A stretch of 64,000 nucleotides of DNA from BOG-1112 sp964611335 (GTDB lineage: Bacteria > Bdellovibrionota_B > Oligoflexia > Oligoflexales > Bog-1112): positions 744,001-808,000 of the forward strand of contig CAZSXR010000001.1 in assembly GCA_964611335.1 (NCBI GenBank), in the 5' to 3' direction. This document shows positions 24,241 through 32,275 of this stretch, piece by piece (position 1 is the stretch's first letter; each line of letters begins with the position of its first letter). The notes beneath the pieces are model-generated. The model was not told the DNA's origin and searched no databases. It saw only the letters and a list, made by a program, of their open reading frames with translations. The translations under genes and the position numbers were made by a program.

Positions 24241-25680
24241 ATGTTTTCTTTATCGTGCATCAAATTTTTTTCTTTCTTGCTTTTTGTCCTTCTTTCTCTC
24301 GGATGCGGAGGATCCTGGGATCTCAGTAGTCAAACGTCTCTGCAAAACTCTGTTCCTCAAGTGACAGAAACTTTTCCGAGTTCCCATGCTACGCTTGTGG
24401 GTGTGAACCTAAAACCTATGGTAATTTTTAGTCAACCCATGGACTCTTCGACTTTCGATAGATCTACCTTTTCTATCAAACTAGGAAATCAATCTGTTGC
24501 TGGTACGGTCATAGTATCGGGTTACAGTGCTACCTTTGTTCCCAAAAATGCTCTTCCTGTAAATGCTAGTTTAACTGCAACCGTGAACACACATGTGCGA
24601 AGTTTGGTAGATGGAAAAAGTGGAGCCAATTTACAGAACGATTATGTATGGACTTTCAAGACAGGTTCTTTTTCAGATAACATTCAACCTGTCGTCAGTA
24701 TTATCAGCCCTGAAAACTCTTCGACAGATGTTCCTCTAAACAGAAAGATCGGAGTGGTTTTTAGCAAATTTATGGATCCGAACACACTCTCTCAAGCAAC
24801 TTTTTTCTTGCAGTCGGGGACGGTTCTGGTTAGTGGGAGTATTTCTACTATAGGTTTGGTTTCAACATTTACACCGAAGACTCCTCTACGAAGCAATACT
24901 CTTCATACTGCGACTGTGAGCGTCGCCTCTCAAGATCTTTCGGGTAATACTTTGAACACGAATTTTTCGTGGTCTTTCACGACTGGTTCTACTTTGGATA
25001 CAACAGCACCTGCGGTAATCAATGTACTTCCAAGCGATAAAGCGACGCAAATCCCAACTAATTTCCAAGCAACAGCTACTTTCAGTGAAGTTATGGATCC
25101 TGCTACAATCAGCACAAAAACATTTTATATGGAAGATGCAAATGCAAACCTCGTGAAAGGAAATATTTCTTTCATAGGAAAATTTGCAAGCTTTCAAGCT
25201 TTATCTGCACTGGATTCAAATCAAACTTATACAGTAACTATTTTAAGTGGCGCTGAGGGAGTTAAAGATCTTGCTGGAAATGCGTTGGTAAGTGATTACA
25301 AGTGGACCTTCACAACGATGTCTAGTTCTCAAACAGCAGCACCTACAACACTTGTATCCAGCCCTACTAACAATGCTCAAGGGAGTTGTTTGCAAGTTCC
25401 TATCCTTCTCAGTTTTGATTCTCCCATGAATGGGGCAACGATTACACCTTCGAACTATACAGTGACGGGACCTAGTACTCAGAATGTTGTAGGAACCGTG
25501 TCTTTCAATTCTTCACTTACAGAAGCGAGATTTATTCCACTCGCATCTTTATCTCCCAATACTTTGTACACAGTTTTTGTAAGAGGTGGCAGTTTTGGAG
25601 TGGGAGATCTTTATGGAAATGCGATGTCCAGTAATTATCAGTGGATATTTACCACGGGTACCGAGGCGTGTTCGCAATGA
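24241..25680 (+). CDS. Lipoprotein with four Big_5-like (SbsA Ig-like) domains
   Basis: A 479-residue lipoprotein (lipobox LSLGC, Cys22) built of four tandem Ig-like domains of about 105-110 residues: each begins with a P-x-x-GA/ST-like turn, contains a FSxPMD or FSxxMDP motif (FSQPMDSSTF, FSKFMDPNTL, FSEVMDPATI, FDSPMNGATI), then the TFVPxxxL-type strand and ends with W-T/S-F-x-T-G/M. This is the Bacterial Ig-like domain 5 signature found in S-layer and surface proteins. Repeats 1-3 are closest; repeat 4 has a Cys. Its TGA overlaps the ATG of the OmpA-like gene, so the two are translationally coupled and may form an outer-membrane pair. Confidence 0.88.
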   Translation: MFSLSCIKFFSFLLFVLLSLGCGGSWDLSSQTSLQNSVPQVTETFPSSHATLVGVNLKPMVIFSQPMDSSTFDRSTFSIKLGNQSVAGTVIVSGYSATFVPKNALPVNASLTATVNTHVRSLVDGKSGANLQNDYVWTFKTGSFSDNIQPVVSIISPENSSTDVPLNRKIGVVFSKFMDPNTLSQATFFLQSGTVLVSGSISTIGLVSTFTPKTPLRSNTLHTATVSVASQDLSGNTLNTNFSWSFTTGSTLDTTAPAVINVLPSDKATQIPTNFQATATFSEVMDPATISTKTFYMEDANANLVKGNISFIGKFASFQALSALDSNQTYTVTILSGAEGVKDLAGNALVSDYKWTFTTMSSSQTAAPTTLVSSPTNNAQGSCLQVPILLSFDSPMNGATITPSNYTVTGPSTQNVVGTVSFNSSLTEARFIPLASLSPNTLYTVFVRGGSFGVGDLYGNAMSSNYQWIFTTGTEACSQ

Positions 25681-26666
25681 TGAAAAAAAATATTTTTTTA
25701 CTTTTAATGTTTCTTTCTTTTTATTGCACTTTGATTGCGGAAGTAGATCAGGGGACTTTTGATCTGAGTCCTTTTTACGGTTACAACTATTTTCAAAAGA
25801 AGCAGAATTTAAAAAACAACCCTCTCTATGGTGGGCGCTTTGCCTATAACATAGTGAGTTATGTGGGCTTAGAAACTTCTTTTTCCTTTATCAAAACACG
25901 AGTTCGAGATTCGGATATTTCCCTTTCAAAAGAAGGTCAGTTTGTGAGTTTTGTGGCTCCGGATGCTGTTAGTGCCAAATTCTATTCTTTAGATTTAGTC
26001 TACAATATTGTTCCATCTTGGCGTGTTACCCCTTATGTATTTTTGGGGTATGGTGCTACATCTTACAACCCTTCTATTCAGACCAAAGATCTTTCTTCCG
26101 TGGATTCTGGATTGGGTTTGAAAATTTCTTTAAGCAAAGTGGTCTCTTTACGTTTCGAAGGAAGAGACATCTTTGTTTCTGAGAAATTTAAAAATGGATA
26201 TCACAATGTGAGTGCAACGTTTGGCATACAAATAACTTTGAATAGTCCTGTAAGCGTGCAGATTGTTGAAAAAGAAGTTGCGAAACAGGAAGTTTCAATC
26301 GGTAAAAGTGAGAAGGTTCTGGAATCTCATGTCTTTCATTTTACCTTTGGGAAGGTGAAATTGAATCCACTTGCAAAGAAAGCACTTAATAAATTGAGCT
26401 TTAAAATGCATGCGAATCCTAAACTGAGGGTGCGTATTACAGGCTTTAGTTCTTCTTATGGACTCAAAGAGTTTAATATGCGTTTGAGATTCAAAAGAGC
26501 AGAGATTGTGAAAAAGTATCTTATCAATAAAGGTATTGCTCCTGGAAGGCTTCTCATTCGTTCTTACGAAAGCACACAATCTGCTGTGAAAGAATGGAAT
26601 CGCTATGCGGTGCGTTCACCTGAGGCTCTTGCCAATATGCGAGTGTTGGTAGAAGTGTTGGAGTGA
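25677..26666 (+). CDS. OmpA-like outer-membrane protein with atypical peptidoglycan-binding domain
   Basis: A 329-residue protein with a signal peptide (about residues 1-20), an N-terminal eight-stranded-barrel-like region (about 25-185; DLSPFYGYNYF, VTPYVFLGYGATSY) and a C-terminal OmpA-like domain (about 215-329). The OmpA helix motif that normally reads NxxLSxxRA appears as FNMRLRFKRAEIVKKYL, retaining the arginine; the usual GHTD with the diaminopimelate-binding aspartate reads GFSS. The start is ATG 25677, which overlaps the stop of the preceding gene (ATGA); an upstream frame extension lies inside that gene. The missing aspartate questions peptidoglycan binding. Its TGA abuts the convergent TRL-like gene. 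Confidence 0.88.
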   Translation: MMKKNIFLLLMFLSFYCTLIAEVDQGTFDLSPFYGYNYFQKKQNLKNNPLYGGRFAYNIVSYVGLETSFSFIKTRVRDSDISLSKEGQFVSFVAPDAVSAKFYSLDLVYNIVPSWRVTPYVFLGYGATSYNPSIQTKDLSSVDSGLGLKISLSKVVSLRFEGRDIFVSEKFKNGYHNVSATFGIQITLNSPVSVQIVEKEVAKQEVSIGKSEKVLESHVFHFTFGKVKLNPLAKKALNKLSFKMHANPKLRVRITGFSSSYGLKEFNMRLRFKRAEIVKKYLINKGIAPGRLLIRSYESTQSAVKEWNRYAVRSPEALANMRVLVEVLE

Positions 26667-26969
26667 TTAGTCGCCGCTTACATTTGTGCAAACGCGCGTG
26701 TAAATTCCTAGTACGTTAAAATGGTCATAGTCAGCCATTGCTATTTTAGTGATGGAGCCCAATTTCGCTGCTGTTTTAATGGAGTTGTCACCAAAAGATA
26801 CAATTCCCAATATGTTATGTGCGCAAGATTTTCCTGTTTTAGAAGATTCAATGTTGTTTGTTGCTGTGATCGGTCCATCGATAGAACTGATAAGGCCTGG
26901 GTTTATGTAAGGGCCAATTGCGCAGGAGACGGATGTAAGAAAGGCAAAAGAGATAATTAGTTTTTTCAC
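26667..26969 (-). CDS. TRL-like family lipoprotein
   Basis: A 100-residue exported protein with a lipobox-like leader (SVSC, Cys16) and the signature of the TRL-like family: GPITATNN, SKTGKSCAHNILGIVSFGDNSIKTAAKLG, and ITKIAMADYDHFNVLGIYTRVCT. These proteins are small bacterial lipoproteins of unknown function, often multi-copy in Leptospira and Deltaproteobacteria-type genomes. The start is GTG 26967-26969, which has AAGGAG six nt upstream; an upstream TTG would include the Shine-Dalgarno in the coding part. It meets the OmpA-like gene with no gap. Confidence 0.88.
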   Translation of the reverse strand: MKKLIISFAFLTSVSCAIGPYINPGLISSIDGPITATNNIESSKTGKSCAHNILGIVSFGDNSIKTAAKLGSITKIAMADYDHFNVLGIYTRVCTNVSGD

Positions 26970-27039
26970 AATGCACTCCTTTTTGAGTTCGACCAAATTG
27001 TGAACTTATAAAAGGAGTGGTGAGAATTTCATTAGAATT

Positions 27040-30000
27040 TTAGTATAAAAATTCCTCATGGATGATTTCAGACTGAGAATCTTTAGCAAAAGTTTTACTG
27101 CTCTTATTGTAAGGATAGTAAACAATCATATTGCCAGTACTTTCTCCATGTGTGAGTGGAACTTTCACTGTTCCCATTGCGGGAACTTCTACTTCTTCTG
27201 GCATCCCATAGTAAGGGCTTGCGCGTTCGAAGGGGTCTATTGTAAGCCATGCATTTGCATCGGAACCTAAGAAGTGATCTGGTGAACTAAAGGGTTCGGC
27301 AGAAGCAAGAGCTGCAATTTTGACTTTCATAAGACCGAAGGGTCTTTGATGAATTTTTGAAAGTGGAACATTCATAATCATAAGGGTGCTGTGATCGAAC
27401 GTTTTCAAATCCTGTGTATCCACAATGGCTTTGGTGTAGTTTGCTTTTTCTCCGTTATCGACTTCCTTGCGTAAACGACGCATTTCTTTAGCATCTGTAA
27501 GCACCGTTTTATAAGTGTCGTAAGATGCAGCAGGATTCAAAGTAAATAACGATGCAGCAACAAGTTCCTGATCAGGAATTCCATCTCCGTTTCCATCGAT
27601 TTGAATGGAAAGTTCACAGTGCTCCCAATTTGTAAGTGGACTATGCAATTTAGCTGCAAATTGCAGGAATTTTTCTTTCTTCGAATTTACTGTTTTTTCA
27701 ACAGTTCTATATCCCACAGATTCCAGATCACAAATATCTGTAAGCCTGCGATCGGTGCCTACAGGGGGTTTTCGAGAATTGCTTGCAAGATGGTTGAAGA
27801 TATAAGCTTGAGCTTTATCTGTACCCTCGTTTTTTAATGTCAATTCTGCAAGAGAAGATTCTGCATCTTCTTTGCAAGAAGCGTGAACTTTCAAAGATTC
27901 CGTACGGAGCAGGCTGAGTTTTTTTACGACACCCAACGTTGCTATTTTAGCGAGTATTTCGCCTTCTTCGCTTTTTACATAGATGAATGCCGAGAGTTCT
28001 TTGACCTGTTTGTCTGTAGGAGCTTTGACAAAGACGGTGTAAGGGACTTCCACTTTGCTGTTAGCTGGTACAAGCACACTGTTGGGAAACTCTATTTCCA
28101 ACTCTTCAGGAACGCGTGTTGTGAAGTAAACAGACATGGCTTCTTTGCTTGCGTTTTGAAGAGAGAGGGTTTTGTTGTAGTCTTTTTTCTGTGAAACTTC
28201 CATATCTCCTAAACTGATAGCAGCAGGATGTACACTCAAACCTTTGCTTTTTACAGCATTGAAAATATCTACACGTCCTGCACCTTGTCTGGAAACGGGG
28301 TATTCATTGTTACCGTTGTCTTTGATGTTGACGCTGTTCGACATCAAAACACTTTTGATCTGTTCGTAGTTCCAATCTGGGTGCATCTCTTTCAAAAGGG
28401 CAACACAACCTGCAATATGCGGAGCTGCCATCGAAGTTCCACTCATTGCAGTTGCAAGTTTTCCTCCGCCTACTTTTGCGGAAAGAATGTTGCTTCCAGG
28501 TGCTGAAATTTCAGGCTTTATTGCAGAGTCCAAAGAACGAGGTCCACGTGATGAAAAATTTGTCAGTGTGTCGATGAGTGTTGGATCTTCAATGCGTTGA
28601 TCTGTATTAAACTGAACTTGAAATTCTTCACCATCGGTCATGGCATCTTTGAATCGTGTTCCATAAGATTTCGAAATCATAATGACGGGTATGTCGAAAT
28701 TGCCGGAACCTCCCATGCTTGTTGCTTCACCATCTATATTGTTAGCAAAGACAACTCCGATCGCTCCAGCATTGACTGCTCGTGTGATCTTGTCAGTAAA
28801 AGGAGAGCCTCCACGATCAATCAAAGCGACATTTCCGCGTACAGCATTTTTTTGTTTTTCATCTAAGTCTTCATTTGCCAAGCCTATGTAAACCAATTTA
28901 CCGTGAAGGTCTCCCACGCTTTCGAGCGGTTTTGCAAAGGAAGCTTCAATAGCTCGTATAAGAAAAATATCTTTAGAATTTTTAAATTTAACTCCTCGAA
29001 ACTTCCAATTCTGATCCATGTTGTCTATAGAAGCTGCAACGGAAAGTGCTTCATCTATAGAAGACGGCGCTCCAACGATGTAAGGAACATTGCCTGCGTT
29101 ACCTGCAGAAATAACAGGAATCACATCTGCTTTAACAAGGTTTTTCATAGCTTCGTCGTAGAGTCTGTAGGGAACTCCGAACTGTGATCCCAAAGAAAGG
29201 TTGACGACATCTAAGTGGTCATTGGGATCGAGATTGCCGCTTGGATTCACTGCATATTCCAAAGCTGCAATGACGACAAAGTCGGAAGTCGAACCTTCTT
29301 TTCCAAAAACTTTAATTGCGTACAACTGTGCTCCAGGAGCGACTCCTGTGTAAGTGTTAATACCATCTCCGATACCTGCAATGGTTCCTGCTACGTGAGT
29401 ACCATGTCCTGATTCATCTATGGGGTTTTCATCGGGAACAGGTACGCGTCGGTTGAAATCGAATGAAGCATCGTCGTAATCACTTCCCACGAGATCAATA
29501 CCCCCAACGACTTTGTTATTTGGAAAGTCCGAGGTCTTTTTTGCAGGGTCTACAGCTTTGTATGCTTCTTCTGTTCCTTTTCCACCAAACATTGCGTGTG
29601 TATAATCTATGCCTGTGTCGATAACACCAACACGGATGCCTTTGCCCTCGTAGTGAAGCTCTTTTTGTACACGATCCGCTCCTATGAAATTGACAGAGGT
29701 GTGCTCTCCCACTTTAGGTGCGGGTGTTGGCGTTTTTTGCGCGTCAGGTCTGAGAAAATTTTCGGAACTATGTATTTCAGAAATATTGATGTCGTCTTTC
29801 AAATGAGAAATAAGACGTGTCGGAATCAGAATTGCAAATCCATTGAGCACAAAACGGTAACGTGAAAGAATTTTAATATCTCGGGAAAGGGTATGTAGAA
29901 AATTTTCATACTCTATTTGTTCTTTGAGCAACTGTGTTTTTTGACTCTCATTTATGAGGAGTTTGTTTTTATCGTGTTCGACTGTGCTGAGTAAAGCAGG

Positions 30001-30156
30001 TGTTTTGAATTTCAACATCATGAGTTTGTAAGGCTCATCTTTGACGGAGCGATTTGTAATAGCAAGTGTGTCAGATGGAGTTGTTTCACGACAAGATGAC
30101 AGCATAACGGGAATAAGAAACGCAGTAAGCAAAGCACAGCTCAATCTGGTTAGCAT
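27040..30156 (-). CDS. Subtilisin-like (S8) serine protease lipoprotein with PA domain
   Basis: A 1038-residue lipidated protease (lipobox VMLSSC, Cys22). Order: inhibitor-like propeptide (about 40-130), catalytic domain with triad Asp180 (VIDTGIDY), His251 (SGHGTHVAGT) and Ser575 (SGTSMAAPH), oxyanion Asn in ISAGNAG, and a protease-associated (PA) insert at about 415-515 (GNVALIDRGGSPFTDKI). The remaining 400 residues are beta-rich, like the Fn3-type region of lactocepin/Vpr enzymes. GGAGG lies before the ATG. The lipobox suggests it stays on the cell surface or outer-membrane inner leaflet rather than being released. It is a single gene, opposite to its neighbours. Confidence 0.94.
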   Translation of the reverse strand: MLTRLSCALLTAFLIPVMLSSCRETTPSDTLAITNRSVKDEPYKLMMLKFKTPALLSTVEHDKNKLLINESQKTQLLKEQIEYENFLHTLSRDIKILSRYRFVLNGFAILIPTRLISHLKDDINISEIHSSENFLRPDAQKTPTPAPKVGEHTSVNFIGADRVQKELHYEGKGIRVGVIDTGIDYTHAMFGGKGTEEAYKAVDPAKKTSDFPNNKVVGGIDLVGSDYDDASFDFNRRVPVPDENPIDESGHGTHVAGTIAGIGDGINTYTGVAPGAQLYAIKVFGKEGSTSDFVVIAALEYAVNPSGNLDPNDHLDVVNLSLGSQFGVPYRLYDEAMKNLVKADVIPVISAGNAGNVPYIVGAPSSIDEALSVAASIDNMDQNWKFRGVKFKNSKDIFLIRAIEASFAKPLESVGDLHGKLVYIGLANEDLDEKQKNAVRGNVALIDRGGSPFTDKITRAVNAGAIGVVFANNIDGEATSMGGSGNFDIPVIMISKSYGTRFKDAMTDGEEFQVQFNTDQRIEDPTLIDTLTNFSSRGPRSLDSAIKPEISAPGSNILSAKVGGGKLATAMSGTSMAAPHIAGCVALLKEMHPDWNYEQIKSVLMSNSVNIKDNGNNEYPVSRQGAGRVDIFNAVKSKGLSVHPAAISLGDMEVSQKKDYNKTLSLQNASKEAMSVYFTTRVPEELEIEFPNSVLVPANSKVEVPYTVFVKAPTDKQVKELSAFIYVKSEEGEILAKIATLGVVKKLSLLRTESLKVHASCKEDAESSLAELTLKNEGTDKAQAYIFNHLASNSRKPPVGTDRRLTDICDLESVGYRTVEKTVNSKKEKFLQFAAKLHSPLTNWEHCELSIQIDGNGDGIPDQELVAASLFTLNPAASYDTYKTVLTDAKEMRRLRKEVDNGEKANYTKAIVDTQDLKTFDHSTLMIMNVPLSKIHQRPFGLMKVKIAALASAEPFSSPDHFLGSDANAWLTIDPFERASPYYGMPEEVEVPAMGTVKVPLTHGESTGNMIVYYPYNKSSKTFAKDSQSEIIHEEFLY

Positions 30157-30364
30157 GCGACCTCCGAAAATATTTTGGGTATTTTTCTTTTTCTAACAGT
30201 GTTTTTGGAAATTATCAAGAATAATTAAATAAAATCAAAGCATTGTAACTTTTCTCTCAACTCCTTCTGCGGAAGATCGATAGGGTTCTCAACGCTGCTT
30301 CCTCGTCTGGGAGCACTGAAACGTCTTTCACCTTAACCTTAAGTCAGAGAAATGGAGTGTCTTT

Positions 30365-31264
30365 ATGAAAAGTTCAAATGTTTATACTGTTATGGGAGCT
30401 ACAGGAAAAGTTGGTTACGAACTCGCACGTACTTTCATCAACAAAGGATACAGTGTTCGTGCAGTAGGTCGTGATTCAAAGAAACTTACAGAGCTACAAA
30501 AAATGGGTGCAAAGACCTACTCGGTAGCTTTTGATAATTATGAGGAGCTTACAAAAATTTTCACAGGCTCAACAGCTGTATTTACAATGTTGCCTTCAGC
30601 TTATTCAGAAAAAGATTACTATGCTTATTCTGATAAAGTGAGCCAAGCCTATTATTATGCTATTGAAAAAAGTGGTGTGAAATATGTTGTAAACTTGAGC
30701 AGTGTCGGTGCTCAGTATTCAGAAGGTACTGGTATAATAAAAGCACACTACTACAATGAACAACGTTTGAATTCATTGAAAGGTGTGAATGTTATGCACA
30801 TCCGTGCTCCTTACTTCATGGAAAATTTCTACTGGTCAAGCCAAGAAATTGAATCCAAAGGAACACTGTCTTTGCCATTCCGCAAAGACCTTTCTGTCTA
30901 TTTTGTTTCTACAAGCGATGTTGCAAAAAAAGCTTACGAGTACATGGAAAAACTTTCTTACACAGGTTATTCTTATGTTGAGCTTTATGGCCCAGAAAAT
31001 GTGACTTACGAGCAGGCTGCAAGCTATTTTTCAAAAGCTTACAACCGTCCTGTTCATTACTATCAAAGTTCATACAATGATGCAGAGAAAATGCTTGCTA
31101 CTTACTACAATACAAACTCTGCAAAGTACTTTGTAGAATACTACAAAGCTATGAACGAAGGCCGCATTTCTTACACACAAAAACAAAATCCACAAAACAC
31201 ATGCACATACACTTTCAACTCTTTCGCAACTCAGTACTACAATAAGAAAAAAGTTGCAGCTTAA
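30365..31264 (+). CDS. NmrA-like NAD(P)-binding protein, tyrosine-rich
   Basis: A 299-residue cytoplasmic protein of the atypical short-chain dehydrogenase/NmrA type. The N-terminal Rossmann motif is GATGKVGYELA (residues 11-21), followed by VGRDSKKL (a typical NADP-binding arginine) and VVNLSSVGAQYS. These families act as reductases or redox-sensing regulators. Unusually, 40 of 299 residues (13 percent, counted by eye) are tyrosine, often in pairs or triples (YYAYS, AYYYA, HYYQ, EYYK), well above normal. GGAG lies 7 nt before the ATG. A two-part hairpin terminator follows. Confidence 0.82.
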   Translation: MKSSNVYTVMGATGKVGYELARTFINKGYSVRAVGRDSKKLTELQKMGAKTYSVAFDNYEELTKIFTGSTAVFTMLPSAYSEKDYYAYSDKVSQAYYYAIEKSGVKYVVNLSSVGAQYSEGTGIIKAHYYNEQRLNSLKGVNVMHIRAPYFMENFYWSSQEIESKGTLSLPFRKDLSVYFVSTSDVAKKAYEYMEKLSYTGYSYVELYGPENVTYEQAASYFSKAYNRPVHYYQSSYNDAEKMLATYYNTNSAKYFVEYYKAMNEGRISYTQKQNPQNTCTYTFNSFATQYYNKKKVAA

Positions 31265-31270
31265 TCAAAT

Positions 31271-31336
31271 GTCGAGGTCACTTCATCTGAATTCTTCACC
31301 TTTGGTGTAGAAAGGCGTTGTTGATCTCGACTTTTT
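31271..31336 (+). terminator. Two-level hairpin terminator after the NmrA-like gene
   Basis: An outer 9-bp stem (GTCGAGGTC at 31271-31279 with GATCTCGAC at 31323-31331, one G-U pair) encloses a second hairpin (TTCTTCACC / GGTGTAGAA, 31292-31312, TTT loop) and is followed by five T residues that also form part of the convergent gene's stop. The nested form is larger than a simple terminator. Confidence 0.6.
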
Positions 31337-32015
31337 AGCTTTTTGGTGCTCTGAATGGATGAGGAGGGGAAACGACTGCAAAGTTGAATATAGGACTTTG
31401 AAAGTGGTTCCACACTCTTATCCAAACCATCACCATCATTTCTGCTGCTCTTGCTCCTGTAATATCTCCAAGATCTATGAAAGAATCTTCAGACCATCCA
31501 AAAGCATCATGAAGCAATATAATCACATTTTTCTTCGCATCCTCATGATTACTTGCTAGAAAAAGATGATGTTTTCCCGGAAGAGAAGAAGGATTCACCA
31601 TGAGGTCTGCTGTGAGTGTATTCAGAGTTTTTACCACTTTTGTCTTCGGATAATGTTTTTGAATCTGTTCTGCTAGCGAATCTTTGTTGCAAACAAAGAG
31701 ACTCGCTTCCCCACTTGAGGAAAATTCAAGTGCATTGGAAGTATCTATAATGATTTTCGAGCCTAAGTTTTTTTCACCCGCAAGTTCCATCGCATGCATC
31801 GTTGCAGAACCCAAAGTGCAATTAAAAATCAGTTCTCCAAAGGCAGCAGATTCTTCGAATGTTCCCAAGGAAACTTTTGCAAGTTTCTTCGTCCATTCCT
31901 TTGCTTTCGGATTGTTAGCGTCTCTTGATCCCACTTTAACTTCATGTCCAACACTCGCTAGTTTCGTAGCGATGGTCTGACCTACCATTCCTGTTCCTAA
32001 TACACTTATCTTCAT
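31335..32015 (-). CDS. F420-oxidoreductase-like NADP-binding protein
   Basis: A 226-residue cytoplasmic protein of the NADP oxidoreductase, coenzyme F420-dependent superfamily. The Rossmann motif is VLGTGMVGQTIATKLASVGHEV (GxGxxG), followed by VGSRD with the NADP-phosphate arginine, FNCTLGSA, and KTLNTLTADLM, characteristic of this family. In bacteria without F420 these proteins are often called NAD(P)-binding oxidoreductases of unknown substrate. The start at ATG 32013-32015 is supported by AGGAAG upstream; eight upstream codons have no family similarity. It converges with the NmrA-like gene, sharing the terminator region. Confidence 0.85.
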   Translation of the reverse strand: MKISVLGTGMVGQTIATKLASVGHEVKVGSRDANNPKAKEWTKKLAKVSLGTFEESAAFGELIFNCTLGSATMHAMELAGEKNLGSKIIIDTSNALEFSSSGEASLFVCNKDSLAEQIQKHYPKTKVVKTLNTLTADLMVNPSSLPGKHHLFLASNHEDAKKNVIILLHDAFGWSEDSFIDLGDITGARAAEMMVMVWIRVWNHFQSPIFNFAVVSPPHPFRAPKS

Positions 32016-32275
32016 AACTTTCTTCCTAATGAAATTCACTCTCTACAAATTATAGTACATTCCCGCAGTGAAAGACCTTCTGATAGTCTCTGGGAAATTT
32101 TTTCCTAGAAAAAGTGTTGGATTTTGGCCGTTTAGCCAACTTGTAAAGACTCTTCAATTTGTGCGATTTAAAATAGTTTTACAAAGTCTTGCACAGACTA
32201 TTGAAAGACATCGTAAAATATAAAGAAAGGGATTTTTGAAGGTTTTCAGAGGTCTTTCAAAAACAAGGGGGTGTT

